From Hartmannibacter diazotrophicus (lineage in GTDB: Bacteria > Pseudomonadota > Alphaproteobacteria > Rhizobiales > Pleomorphomonadaceae), in NCBI RefSeq assembly GCF_900231165.1, contig NZ_LT960614.1, positions 2,974,550-3,038,549 of the forward strand: 64,000 nucleotides of DNA, in the 5' to 3' direction. Shown here one piece after another: positions 18,694 through 26,634 of this stretch. A model generated the notes under the pieces. It made no database searches, had not been told where the DNA came from, and saw nothing but the letters and a program-made list of their open reading frames with translations. Both the position numbers and the translations under genes were made by a program. Positions within the stretch are counted from its first letter, which is position 1, and each line of letters opens with the position of its first letter.

Positions 18694-20784
18694 TCAGAAA
18701 CGCGGTCTGATCCAGACCTTGTTGTCATGGAAGGCCGCGCCGCCATAGGGCGCCACGCTGTCGGCGCCGGTAAGGACGTTGATTCCGCTGCCCCCCTCGT
18801 GGCGGCTGTTCGGCCAGATGCCTTCGGCAATGACGACACCCCGCTTCAGCCCGGTGAAGAGCCGCACATGCAGGTTCACGCGGCCCCGCGCATTCCCGAC
18901 GGTGATGGTCCCGCCATCCTCCAGCCCCAGGGCGTCCATATCGTCCGGATGCATCATAAGCTCAGGCCGTCCCTCGCGTTTTTCCGAACTCGGCGTCTCT
19001 GTGAAGGTCGAGTTGAGGAAGGACCGCGCCGGGGCCGTGACGAGACGGAAGGGGTGGGTCTCGTCGGCTGTTTCGATGACGTCCCAATGGTCCGGCAGGG
19101 CCGGCATGTCCTGCCATGGGCCCATGGGACCGTCGTTGTTGGCCTTCACCTTGTCCCACTCCGGCTTGAAGCGGAACTTGCCGTCCGGATAGCCGAAACC
19201 TTCAAGATAGTGAGCCGTCTCGAAGGGCGGCTGGCAGTCGCGCCAGCGCTGCGTCTCAAGCTCCTCGAGCGTGCCGAAGCCCGAATGACGCAGCATCCAG
19301 TCGACATGCTCGCGCGGCGTCATTTCGAAGCCGACATGCTTGGCGCCAAGCCTCCTGGCGAGTTCCGCGTGCACATAGTGATTCTCGCGCGCCTCGCCCG
19401 GCGCCTCGGTCAGCTTCGGGCCGAAGAGCAGATACTGGTGGCCACCGCCCTTGTAGATATCGTCATGCTCCAGGAACATCGTCGCCGGCAGCACGATGTC
19501 GGCCATTGCCGCCGTCTCGGTCATGAACTGCTCGTGGACGCAGACGAAGAGATCCTCGCGCGCAAAGCCCTGCCGGACCCGCGTCTGGTCCGGCGCGACG
19601 GACACCGGATTGGTGTTCTGGATCAGCATGGCCGCGACGGGCGCGCCGCCGCGCAACGCATCGGTATCGCCGGTGAGGACCGCGCCGATCTTCGACTGGT
19701 CGAGCTGCCGCGTCATCCGGCCGGGGATGTCCAGCCCCTCGATCATCATCTTGTTGAGCGTGTAGATGGCGCCATTGTTGTGAAAGGCGCCGCCGCCCTC
19801 GTATTGCCAAGAGCCGAGCACCGTCGCGATGCTCGCGGCCGCATGCATGGCGACCGTGCCATTGCGCTGGCGGGTAAAACCGTAACCGAGGCGGAAGAAA
19901 CTGCGCGGCGTAATGCCGACGAGCCGTGCAAAGTCCTCGATCTCGCCGACCGACAGACCGGTAATCGCCGACGCCCATTGCGGCGTGCGCGTTTGAAGAT
20001 GGGCCTCCAACTCGTCGGGGCAGTCGGCGTAGCGCGCCATGTAGTCCCGGTCGGCATAGCCGTCGCGGAAGGCGACGTGCATGACGGCGCAGGCAAGCGC
20101 TGCATCGGTTCCGGGCCTGAGCACGAGCCCGATATCCGCCTGCCTGACGGTTTCGGTTTCGTAGACGTCGATGGCGACGATCTTCGCGCCGCGCGTCTTT
20201 CGCGCCGTGACCGCGTGGGTCATCACGTTGACCTGGGTCGCGACGGCGTTGGTGCCCCAGATGACGACGCAGTCGGCAAGCGCCATCTCGCGCGGGTCGG
20301 GCCCGGCAAGGCGGCCCGTGCCGGCGATATATCCGGTCCAGGCGGGATTGGTGCAGATCGTGTCGAACTGGCGCGAATAGCCCTTGGCATGGCGCAGGCG
20401 ATGGATGCCGTCGCGCTGAACGAGACCCATCGTTCCCGCATAGAAATAGGGCCAGATGCTCTCCGCGCCGTAGACGCCCTCGGCGGCGAGGAACTTCTCG
20501 GCGACGAGATCGAGCGCCGCCTCCCAGGAGATCGGCCGGAACTCGGCCGACCCTTTCGCGCCCACCCGCTGCAACGGCGTCTTGAGGCGCTGGGCATGAT
20601 CGAGCCGTTCGGCGTAGCGGGCGACCTTGGCGCAGATGACGCCGGCCGTATAGGCATTGTCCGCCGCCCCGCGCAGCCGCCCGACCCGCCCGTCGGGCAG
20701 AAGCTCCACGTCGAGCGCACAGGTCGACGGGCAATCATGCGGGCAGACGGAATGACCGACACGATTTTCCAGCGGCTTGTTCAT
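18694..20784 (-). CDS. Molybdopterin (bis-MGD) oxidoreductase with N-terminal Fe-S cluster
   Basis: 696-residue member of the DMSO reductase family. The N-terminus carries Cys14, Cys18, Cys22 (CPHDCPSTC) and Cys51, a [4Fe-4S] site like that of formate dehydrogenases and assimilatory nitrate reductases. Molybdopterin-binding blocks include WGTNAVATQVNVMTH, the TNPVSVAPD segment and a C-terminal dinucleotide-binding domain (MMHPDDMDALGLEDGGTITV). There is no twin-arginine signal, so it is cytoplasmic. No electron-transfer or membrane subunit gene is adjacent, and the substrate cannot be inferred. The start at 20784 has a GGAG ribosome site; the open frame extends to 20835. Confidence 0.9.
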   Translation of the reverse strand: MNKPLENRVGHSVCPHDCPSTCALDVELLPDGRVGRLRGAADNAYTAGVICAKVARYAERLDHAQRLKTPLQRVGAKGSAEFRPISWEAALDLVAEKFLAAEGVYGAESIWPYFYAGTMGLVQRDGIHRLRHAKGYSRQFDTICTNPAWTGYIAGTGRLAGPDPREMALADCVVIWGTNAVATQVNVMTHAVTARKTRGAKIVAIDVYETETVRQADIGLVLRPGTDAALACAVMHVAFRDGYADRDYMARYADCPDELEAHLQTRTPQWASAITGLSVGEIEDFARLVGITPRSFFRLGYGFTRQRNGTVAMHAAASIATVLGSWQYEGGGAFHNNGAIYTLNKMMIEGLDIPGRMTRQLDQSKIGAVLTGDTDALRGGAPVAAMLIQNTNPVSVAPDQTRVRQGFAREDLFVCVHEQFMTETAAMADIVLPATMFLEHDDIYKGGGHQYLLFGPKLTEAPGEARENHYVHAELARRLGAKHVGFEMTPREHVDWMLRHSGFGTLEELETQRWRDCQPPFETAHYLEGFGYPDGKFRFKPEWDKVKANNDGPMGPWQDMPALPDHWDVIETADETHPFRLVTAPARSFLNSTFTETPSSEKREGRPELMMHPDDMDALGLEDGGTITVGNARGRVNLHVRLFTGLKRGVVIAEGIWPNSRHEGGSGINVLTGADSVAPYGGAAFHDNKVWIRPRF

Positions 20785-21014
20785 GATCGGCTCCGGTCTC
20801 GACATGACGTGCTGCGCCGCCTGCAGATGCAGCACGCAGGGCGTTCACCCATGCATAGCGCGACTGTTGGCCCTCGCAACAGCAAATGATCGCGGCACGT
20901 CCTGATGCGACGTGGCAGCAACCGGATCGAGAGGCCGCCAGAGGGCGGAAGCAACCATGGCCCGGCAACATCTTGCGTTCGGGAGGATACACCCGAACGC
21001 AAGATACGGCGGCA

Positions 21015-21350
21015 TCAGTCGGTGATCGTGTATGAACCCGTGTCGCACAGATCGATTTCGTCTTCTTCCAGATCGGAACCGTCCTTGAAGACGAACTTCA
21101 GATCGTAAACGCACTGGCTGCGGCCATCCGCGATGGTCACGCGCGTGGCGGCGCCGGACGCGAGCGTGTCCGTACCCAGAATGTCGTCCTCCCAGTCCTC
21201 GACATTGGCAGGCGAAGCATAGAACTCCGCGACAGCGCTGGACGACTGATTGTCGAGCATGAACACCAGATCCTCGGCGGCGGCGCTGCTGACGCCCGCC
21301 AACCCGAAAAAAACCGAAATCACCGCGATGCGGCAGCTATGAATGGCCAA
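21015..21350 (-). CDS. Small exported protein, unknown function
   Basis: Predicted 111-residue periplasmic or secreted protein. A TTG at 21350, preceded by GAGG, would give a signal peptide ending SSAAAED; the frame has no ATG close by, so the start is tentative. The mature part contains DNQSSSAVAEFYASP, WEDDILGTDTL and IADGRSQCVYDLK, with two cysteines that could pair. It is acidic (DGSDLEEDEIDLCD). Proteins of this pattern occur widely in Rhizobiales as uncharacterised exported proteins. Its function is unknown. It is divergent from nothing and follows the flavoprotein gene by about 90 bp on the same strand. Confidence 0.7.
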   Translation of the reverse strand: MAIHSCRIAVISVFFGLAGVSSAAAEDLVFMLDNQSSSAVAEFYASPANVEDWEDDILGTDTLASGAATRVTIADGRSQCVYDLKFVFKDGSDLEEDEIDLCDTGSYTITD

Positions 21351-21438
21351 GATGGACCTCGTGACAGAAACCCGCCGAATTGGGGGCGAGGTCAATCTGG
21401 CGGCAAGGCGTGAATTTTCCGTCTCGGACAGGCCGGCG

Positions 21439-22653
21439 TCAGACCTGGATATGCTCGGGGCGGATGCCCATGCCGACGATCCTTGCCGGCAAGCGGCGCA
21501 GCGTCGCAAATTCCTGCAGAAGGCGCATCACGGCCGGAGGATGCACCGGCGCGCCGGAGGACAGAACCCGGCCCAGCATGCGGTTTTGCAGGAACACCTG
21601 AAGCTTCTGCGTCACCACCGTCGGGAAGAGCCGCCTGCCCTGCACCGCCGCCAGATCGCCGTTGCCGACGTACCCCTCCTTCAGCGGTTTTGCCAGAAGG
21701 TTAGCCGTCGCCACCGCGTCCTGGATCGCAAGGTTCACGCCGACACCGCCGACCGGCGACATCGCGTGCGCAGCGTCGCCGATGCACAGAAATCCCTGCC
21801 GATGCCAGGTCTTCAGCCGGTTCACCGCCACGGTCAGAAGGCTCACGTCGCCGAAGTCCCGCAAGGCGCCCGTCCGGTCCGCCACAAAGGGCGCCGTCTC
21901 GGCAATGGCGGCACGCAAGGCACCGATCCCCTGTTCCCGAACGGCCTCGAAGCCGCCCTTGTCGATCAGCCAGGCGCACTGCCAATAGTCGCCGCGGTTG
22001 ATCATCACCAGCATGTGCCGCCCCGAAACCCGGCCGAAGGCCTCGTCCGGGTCGCTCTCCCGCCGAGGCAGGCGCATCCAGAGGACGTCCATGGGTGCGC
22101 CGAGCTCATCGGGAACGAAGCCGGCCGCATCGCGCAAGGTCGAATGGCGTCCGTCGGCGGCGACGACGAGATCGGCACGGATCTCCAAATCCTCGTCCCG
22201 GGTCTCGACACGGACGCCCGCAACGCGCTCGCCCTGCAAGATGAGGTCGCTTGCCTTGGCATTCATCAGCAGCGTGAAAGTCGGCAGCTTGCCCGCTTCA
22301 CCCGCGATGAAGTCGAGAAAGTCCCACTGCGGCATCATCGCGATATAGGGGCAGGTCACCGGCAGATGCGAGAAGTCGCCGATCGGCACCTCTTCCTCGC
22401 CGAAGAAGACACTGATCTGGCGAACCTTCTGATGCGGAAGCTTGAGGAAGCGGTCGAGGACGCCGAGTTCCTGCATCAGTTCCAGTGTCGAGGGATGGAT
22501 GGTATCGCCGCGAAAGTCGCGTAGGAAATCGCCGTGCTTTTCAAGAACGGTCACATCGACGCCCTGCCGCGCCAGAAGATACCCCGCCATCAGCCCCGCT
22601 GGGCCTCCGCCCGCGATCACGCAGCCGGTCCGCGTCTGCTTCACCTTCGGCAC
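21439..22653 (-). CDS. FAD-dependent monooxygenase (PHBH/UbiH-type)
   Basis: 404-residue group A flavoprotein hydroxylase. The Rossmann motif VIAGGGPAGLMAGYLLA, the FAD/NADPH motif VVAADGRHSTLRDAAG (the DG motif), and CIGDAAHAMSPVGGVGVNLAIQDA (the GD motif) appear in order and at the expected spacing. Members hydroxylate aromatic or quinone-like substrates using NAD(P)H and O2; the substrate is not evident. The GTG at 22653 is chosen for the GGAGGAGGA ribosome site. No ring-cleavage genes are nearby. Confidence 0.9.
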   Translation of the reverse strand: MPKVKQTRTGCVIAGGGPAGLMAGYLLARQGVDVTVLEKHGDFLRDFRGDTIHPSTLELMQELGVLDRFLKLPHQKVRQISVFFGEEEVPIGDFSHLPVTCPYIAMMPQWDFLDFIAGEAGKLPTFTLLMNAKASDLILQGERVAGVRVETRDEDLEIRADLVVAADGRHSTLRDAAGFVPDELGAPMDVLWMRLPRRESDPDEAFGRVSGRHMLVMINRGDYWQCAWLIDKGGFEAVREQGIGALRAAIAETAPFVADRTGALRDFGDVSLLTVAVNRLKTWHRQGFLCIGDAAHAMSPVGGVGVNLAIQDAVATANLLAKPLKEGYVGNGDLAAVQGRRLFPTVVTQKLQVFLQNRMLGRVLSSGAPVHPPAVMRLLQEFATLRRLPARIVGMGIRPEHIQV

Positions 22654-22733
22654 AGGTCGGTCCTCCTCCGTTTTATTGTTATGCCCTCGCAACGTGGGCA
22701 TCGAGCCGGGAGATCACAACCAAGAAGGCAACA

Positions 22734-22761
22734 AAAAAGGCGACCTTACGGCCGCCTTTTT
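22734..22761 (-). terminator. Terminator downstream of ndk
   Basis: An inverted repeat with A-rich and T-rich flanks, AAAAAGGCGACC / GGCCGCCTTTTT with a 4-nt loop, lies 24 bp past the ndk stop. It can work in both directions. Confidence 0.88.
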
Positions 22762-22785
22762 AAATCTTGCTTCAACGGCTCTCGT

Positions 22786-23208
22786 TCAGCCGACGAGCTC
22801 GATCTTGGAGAACCAGAAGCCGATTTCCTCGGCCGCCGTCTCCGGAGCGTCGGAACCGTGCACCGAGTTCTCGCCGATCGACAGGGCGAATTCCTTGCGG
22901 ATGGTGCCGGCGTCGGCGTTCGCCGGGTTCGTGGCGCCCATGACCTCGCGGTTCTTCAGGATGGCGTTCTCGCCTTCCAGAACCTGCACGACAACCGGGC
23001 CAGCCGACATCTGCTCGCAGAGCTCGCCGTAGAAGGGACGCTCCTTGTGGACGGCGTAGAAGGCCTGGGCCTGGGCCAGCGACATGTGGATGCGCTTGGA
23101 GGCGATGACGCGCAGACCGGCCTCTTCCAGCTTGGCGGTGATCTTGCCGGTGAGGTTGCGGCGGGTGGCGTCCGGCTTGATCATGGAAAAGGTGCGTTCG
23201 AGAGCCAT
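22786..23208 (-). CDS. ndk: Nucleoside diphosphate kinase
   Basis: 140-residue NDK, exchanging gamma-phosphates between nucleoside tri- and diphosphates by a phospho-histidine. The N-terminus [11 protein letters not shown] and the active-site block [20 protein letters not shown] are diagnostic. The length is exactly typical. It is followed by its own terminator, so it is probably transcribed alone. Confidence 0.98.
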   Translation of the reverse strand: MALERTFSMIKPDATRRNLTGKITAKLEEAGLRVIASKRIHMSLAQAQAFYAVHKERPFYGELCEQMSAGPVVVQVLEGENAILKNREVMGATNPANADAGTIRKEFALSIGENSVHGSDAPETAAEEIGFWFSKIELVG

Positions 23209-23364
23209 GTGAACAGGGTCCTGATTGTTGCGTCCTTGCGGACGGGTGGGTTCGAAAATCGTGGCGGGTGTATAGCGGGCCGCGCCGGTCGCCGCAAGCC
23301 GAGAGGCGGCGGAAATCCGCTCGGCACCGCCTCAATGACGGCAATTGATGACGTTTGGTTGACG

Positions 23365-24363
23365 CTACTCGGCCGCCTCACGCATCGGCGCCTGCGTCAC
23401 GGCAGCAAGGGCGTCACGAAGAACCTCAAGGCCCGCGCCCTCCTCCACCGAGCCGACGGTGAGGATGCGCCGCCAGGCGCGCGCGCCGGGCCGGCCATGG
23501 AAGAGGCCCAGCATGTGCCGCACGTAGTGGCGCAGCCGGCCGCCCGCCGCGATGTGGGCCTCGATCACCGGGATCATCGCCTCGACGACGGCAACGGGAT
23601 CGGCATCCTCCACCGCCTCGCCATAGAGACGCCGGTCGACGACGCCAAGCAGCCAGGGCGACTGGTAGGCCGCCCGCCCCATCATGACGCCGTCCACATG
23701 CTCCAGATGCGTTTCCGCCTCGTCGAGCGTTCCGATGCCGCCATTGATGCCGATGAAAAGGTCCGGCAGGCGTTCCTTGAGCCGGTAGACCAATGGATAG
23801 TCGAGGGGCGGAATATCGCGGTTTTCCTTCGGCGAAAGGCCCTTCAGCCACGCCTTGCGGGCATGGACCCAGAGCGCATCGACACCGGCCGCGACGACCG
23901 CATCGGCCATGGCGTTCAGCGCCTCCTCGGGCTCCTGGTCGTCGACGCCGATCCGGCATTTGACCGTCACCGGGACATCGACCGCGGCCTTCATCGCAGC
24001 TACGCAATCGGCAACGAGCTGCGGCTCGGCCATCAGGCAGGCACCGAAGCGGCCGGACTGCACCCGGTCCGACGGACAGCCGACGTTGAGATTGATCTCG
24101 TCATAGCCGTAGTCGGCCCCAACGCGCGCCGAGACCGCCAGATCCTTCGGCTCGCTGCCGCCAAGCTGCAGCGCGACGGGATGCTCTGCGTCCGAAAACC
24201 CGAGCAGCTTCTCGCGGTCGCCGTGAATGATCGCGCCCGTCGTCACCATCTCGGTATAGAGCAGCGCGCGCGACGACAGATGGCGGTGGAAGGACCGGCA
24301 GTAGCGGTCAGTCCAGTCCATCATCGGCGCAATGGCGAACTTATGATCTTGATATTGCGGCAT
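23365..24363 (-). CDS. dusA: tRNA-dihydrouridine(20/20a) synthase DusA
   Basis: 332-residue FMN enzyme reducing uridines in the tRNA D-loop. Family blocks: the N-terminal FAIAPMMDWTDRYCRSFHRH, LQLGGSEPKDLA, the catalytic-Cys loop INLNVGCPSDRVQSGRFGACLM, VTVKCRIGVDD and the FMN-phosphate region INGGIGTLDEAETHLEHVDG, with MMGRAAYQSPWLL after it. The N-terminal start and length match DusA rather than DusB or DusC. It is divergent from the sulfur operon. Confidence 0.96.
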   Translation of the reverse strand: MPQYQDHKFAIAPMMDWTDRYCRSFHRHLSSRALLYTEMVTTGAIIHGDREKLLGFSDAEHPVALQLGGSEPKDLAVSARVGADYGYDEINLNVGCPSDRVQSGRFGACLMAEPQLVADCVAAMKAAVDVPVTVKCRIGVDDQEPEEALNAMADAVVAAGVDALWVHARKAWLKGLSPKENRDIPPLDYPLVYRLKERLPDLFIGINGGIGTLDEAETHLEHVDGVMMGRAAYQSPWLLGVVDRRLYGEAVEDADPVAVVEAMIPVIEAHIAAGGRLRHYVRHMLGLFHGRPGARAWRRILTVGSVEEGAGLEVLRDALAAVTQAPMREAAE

Positions 24364-24594
24364 TTTTCAACAGGTCAGAGAACTCAAGTCCCAGTTCATA
24401 CCCGAAGCTGGCACAAATTGCACTCCGCTCGGGGCTGGTGACACCTCGCCGCTCACTTGGGGGACGAGCCGCGTCGCCGCAATGGCGTCGCTTCAAGGGC
24501 GGCCAGACGGCCGATCATCCTCGCCCACAGGGCCGACGAACTTCCCATGCCGCCGGCAGATCCATCTGGCGCATTGATCCTTCCGTAAAATCCT

Positions 24595-24616
24595 AATATT
24601 CTAATTATCGAATATT
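24595..24616. promoter_or_regulatory. Candidate BigR/SqrR-type operator (ATTC-N8-GAAT)
   Basis: A perfect interrupted palindrome AATATTC, 8 nt, GAATATT sits 23 bp before the ATG of the first YeeE/YedE gene, in an AT-rich pocket. ATTC-N8-GAAT is the established operator core for the ArsR-family persulfide sensors BigR, SqrR and YgaV. The genes downstream are of the kind these repressors control, so site and function agree. No arsR/bigR gene is within the window. Confidence 0.75.
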
Positions 24617-24639
24617 AAAATTAATCGGGAGGAACGCCG

Positions 24640-25155
24640 ATGACATCCGGTCCGCGACCATTCTGGCCGCCGTTGGTGGCAGGATTTGCGCTTGGACTCA
24701 CCCTGCTGCTGACATTCGTGATCTCCGGAAACGGCCTTGGCGCCTCCGGCTTCGTCACGCGGCTGGCCGCCCAAATCAGCGCATGGATTGCGCCTGACCC
24801 GACGGCGGCCAATGCCTATTTCGGCCCCTTCATCAAGGCCGGGGCACCGCTTGCCTCATGGATCACCTGGGAAATCGTCGGCGTCCTGATCGGGGCCTTC
24901 ATCGGCGCTCGCAGCGCCGGCCGGACGAAGGTGATGATCGAGCGCGGACCTCATGCCTCTGCCGGCCAGCGTCTCGCCTACGCCTTCATCGGCGGCGCCA
25001 TCGTCGGCTTCGGCGCCCGCCTCGCGCGCGGCTGCACCAGCGGCCTCGGCCTTTCCGGCGGCGCCACGCTCGCCGTGGCCGGTTTCGTCTTCCTCGCCGG
25101 CTTCTTCATCGCCGGCTTTGCCGTCAGCGCATTCATGCGGAGGGCCTGGCAGTGA
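24640..25155 (+). CDS. YeeE/YedE family half-transporter, first subunit
   Basis: 171-residue membrane protein of the sulfur-transport YeeE/YedE family (DUF395/Sulf_transp). Hydrophobic segments include PLVAGFALGLTLLLTFVISG, WEIVGVLIGAFIGARSAG, AYAFIGGAIVGFGARLARG and AVAGFVFLAGFFIAGFAVSAF. The conserved block RLARGCTSGLGLSGG holds the family cysteine thought to relay reduced sulfur across the membrane. It is half-size, with the second half encoded by the next, overlapping gene, as in BigR-controlled operons of Xylella and Agrobacterium. Ribosome site GGGAGGAA. Confidence 0.9.
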   Translation: MTSGPRPFWPPLVAGFALGLTLLLTFVISGNGLGASGFVTRLAAQISAWIAPDPTAANAYFGPFIKAGAPLASWITWEIVGVLIGAFIGARSAGRTKVMIERGPHASAGQRLAYAFIGGAIVGFGARLARGCTSGLGLSGGATLAVAGFVFLAGFFIAGFAVSAFMRRAWQ

Positions 25156-25745
25156 ACATGCCTCTCTACGATATCGGTGTCGCCAGCGGCCTGCTGTCCG
25201 GCATTCTCTTCGGCTACGTGCTGGAGGCTGCCGGCTTCGGCAGCGCCCGCAAGCTGACCGGCCAGTTCTCGCTGAAGGACTGGGCCGTGTTCAAGGTGAT
25301 GTTCACCGCCGTCCTCGTCGCCGCCGTCGGCCTCTATCTCCTTCGTCTCGGCGGCATGATCGCCGACAATTCGGTCTTCGTCCCGACCCTGTTCTTCTGG
25401 GCCATCGCCGCCGGCGGCGTTCTCATCGGCACGGGCTTCGCCATGGGCGGCTACTGCCCCGGCACGTCGGCCGTGGGCATTGCGGCGGGACGCATCGACG
25501 CTCTCGTCTTCGCGGTCGGCATGATCGTCGGCACCAGCGTCTTCGCCTGGGTCTTCGAGCCGCTGCAAGGCTTCTATTTCGCCGCCAAGGGGCCGGACGC
25601 CCAGCGCCTGCCGGACCTCTTCGGAATTCCGGAATGGGTCGTGCTCGGCCTCCTGATCGTCATCGCCATCGCCGGATTCCTTCTCGGCTCGAAGCTTGAA
25701 CGCGCCCGTGGTGGGCCGTTCACCGCCGAGGATGTCAACGCCTGA
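25152..25745 (+). CDS. YeeE/YedE family half-transporter, second subunit
   Basis: 197-residue membrane protein pairing with the preceding half-transporter. It has helices at GLLSGILFGYVLEAAGFGSA, FKVMFTAVLVAAVGLYLLRL, LFFWAIAAGGVLIGTGFAMG, FAVGMIVGTSVFAWVFEPL and WVVLGLLIVIAIAGFLLG. The family cysteine lies in AMGGYCPGTSAVGIAAG. The GTG start at 25152 overlaps the previous stop (GTGA) and has GGAGGG seven bases upstream; an ATG two codons later is possible. Probable role: uptake of thiosulfate-like or other reduced sulfur, or export of excess sulfur. Confidence 0.9.
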   Translation: MNMPLYDIGVASGLLSGILFGYVLEAAGFGSARKLTGQFSLKDWAVFKVMFTAVLVAAVGLYLLRLGGMIADNSVFVPTLFFWAIAAGGVLIGTGFAMGGYCPGTSAVGIAAGRIDALVFAVGMIVGTSVFAWVFEPLQGFYFAAKGPDAQRLPDLFGIPEWVVLGLLIVIAIAGFLLGSKLERARGGPFTAEDVNA

Positions 25746-25802
25746 GGGAGCGTCCAAGGCCAATAACAACGTCACTTCCAACCCATAGGCAGGAAACGTG
25801 TC

Positions 25803-26519
25803 ATGAAGAAATCCATTCGCAAGAGCCTTCTCACGGCCGCCCTCGTGCCGGTCACCGTGGTTGCCGTCGGCGCCGCCGTTCCCTCCGCAGCCCTTGCCCA
25901 GGCGATGAACCCCTGCGCCCCGGCCGCAGGCCCGGCCAATCCCTGCGCGCCGGCAATGGCGCCCGCCAATCCGTGCGCACCCGCGGCCGCCCCGGCTGCC
26001 GCGAAGGCCGACGAGGCCGCGCTGCCGAAGGGCATGTACGACACGACCACCAAGTACAAACAGGCGGCCTTCGGCAACCAGATGCCGAACATCGTCGAGA
26101 ACTACCTGCGCGCCGTGCCCTATATCGGCACCGGCGGCCTGATCGAGCCGACCGGCATGGACATGCTTGCCTCGCTCGGCTTCAAGACGATCGTGAGCCT
26201 GAACACCGACGAGGAAGGCGCCGCCGCCGAACGCCCGCTGGTGGAAAAGGCCGGCATGACCTTCATCGATATCGGCGTGACCACCAAGGCGCCGACCAAC
26301 GACCAGGTCGCCGAATTCGCCAAGATCGCCGAGGACCCGAACAACTATCCGATCTTGGTTCATTGCGAGTCGGCCAACCGCGTCGGCGCCATGTGGGCGC
26401 TCTATCGCGCCTCAAAGGGCATCCCGAAGGACATTGCCATCGAGGAAGGCCGCACCATCGGCCTGAAGACCAGCCGCGAACCGGCCGTGCGCGACATGCT
26501 CGGCATGCCGGCGCTCTGA
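25803..26519 (+). CDS. Exported DUF442/rhodanese-like protein with NPCAP repeats
   Basis: 238-residue protein with a signal peptide (KKSIRKSLLTAALVPVTVV, cleavage likely after ALAQA near residue 34). Residues 36-65 form three 10-residue repeats, each starting NPCAP. The folded part, about residues 88-238, ends in the loop LVHCESANRVGAMW: H187, Cys188, Arg193. The spacing is CX4R, as in rhodaneses and the DUF442 domain of Blh/CstB, rather than the CX5R of tyrosine phosphatases. In the BigR context it is probably a periplasmic persulfide or sulfur-transfer protein. The gene is 57 bp after the transporter pair and ends at a terminator. Confidence 0.82.
   Translation: MKKSIRKSLLTAALVPVTVVAVGAAVPSAALAQAMNPCAPAAGPANPCAPAMAPANPCAPAAAPAAAKADEAALPKGMYDTTTKYKQAAFGNQMPNIVENYLRAVPYIGTGGLIEPTGMDMLASLGFKTIVSLNTDEEGAAAERPLVEKAGMTFIDIGVTTKAPTNDQVAEFAKIAEDPNNYPILVHCESANRVGAMWALYRASKGIPKDIAIEEGRTIGLKTSREPAVRDMLGMPAL
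25908..25997 (+). repeat. Three tandem 30-bp coding repeats (NPCAP decapeptides)
   Basis: These bases encode residues 36-65 as NPCAPAAGPA, NPCAPAMAPA and NPCAPAAAPA, three copies in exact 10-residue register, each with one cysteine. They form a Pro/Ala linker directly after the signal peptide. Confidence 0.95.
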
Positions 26520-26545
26520 ACGCCGGCCTCGTGCGAAAATCGGTG

Positions 26546-26576
26546 GGGTCGGCCTGGCGGCCGGCCCTTTTGTTTT
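26546..26576 (+). terminator. Terminator of the sulfur operon
   Basis: Nine-base-pair stem GGGTCGGCC / GGCCGGCCC (one G-U), loop TGGC, then TTTTGTTTT, starting 27 bp after the stop of the NPCAP protein gene. Confidence 0.88.
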
Positions 26577-26634
26577 GGGCAGGGTAACGGCCCTTTTTTC
26601 CTGCCATTACAGGCTGGCAAGGAACGGCAAGGCG

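Noticed and set aside
18625-20889. 754-codon open frame opposite the molybdopterin oxidoreductase
   Set aside because: No domain or ribosome-site support; the opposite strand has a full enzyme with the cysteine cluster and cofactor motifs.
25803-26519. Reading the HCESANR loop as a tyrosine/dual-specificity phosphatase
   Set aside because: The spacing is CX4R, not CX5R, and the BigR-type context favours a rhodanese/DUF442-like sulfur protein.
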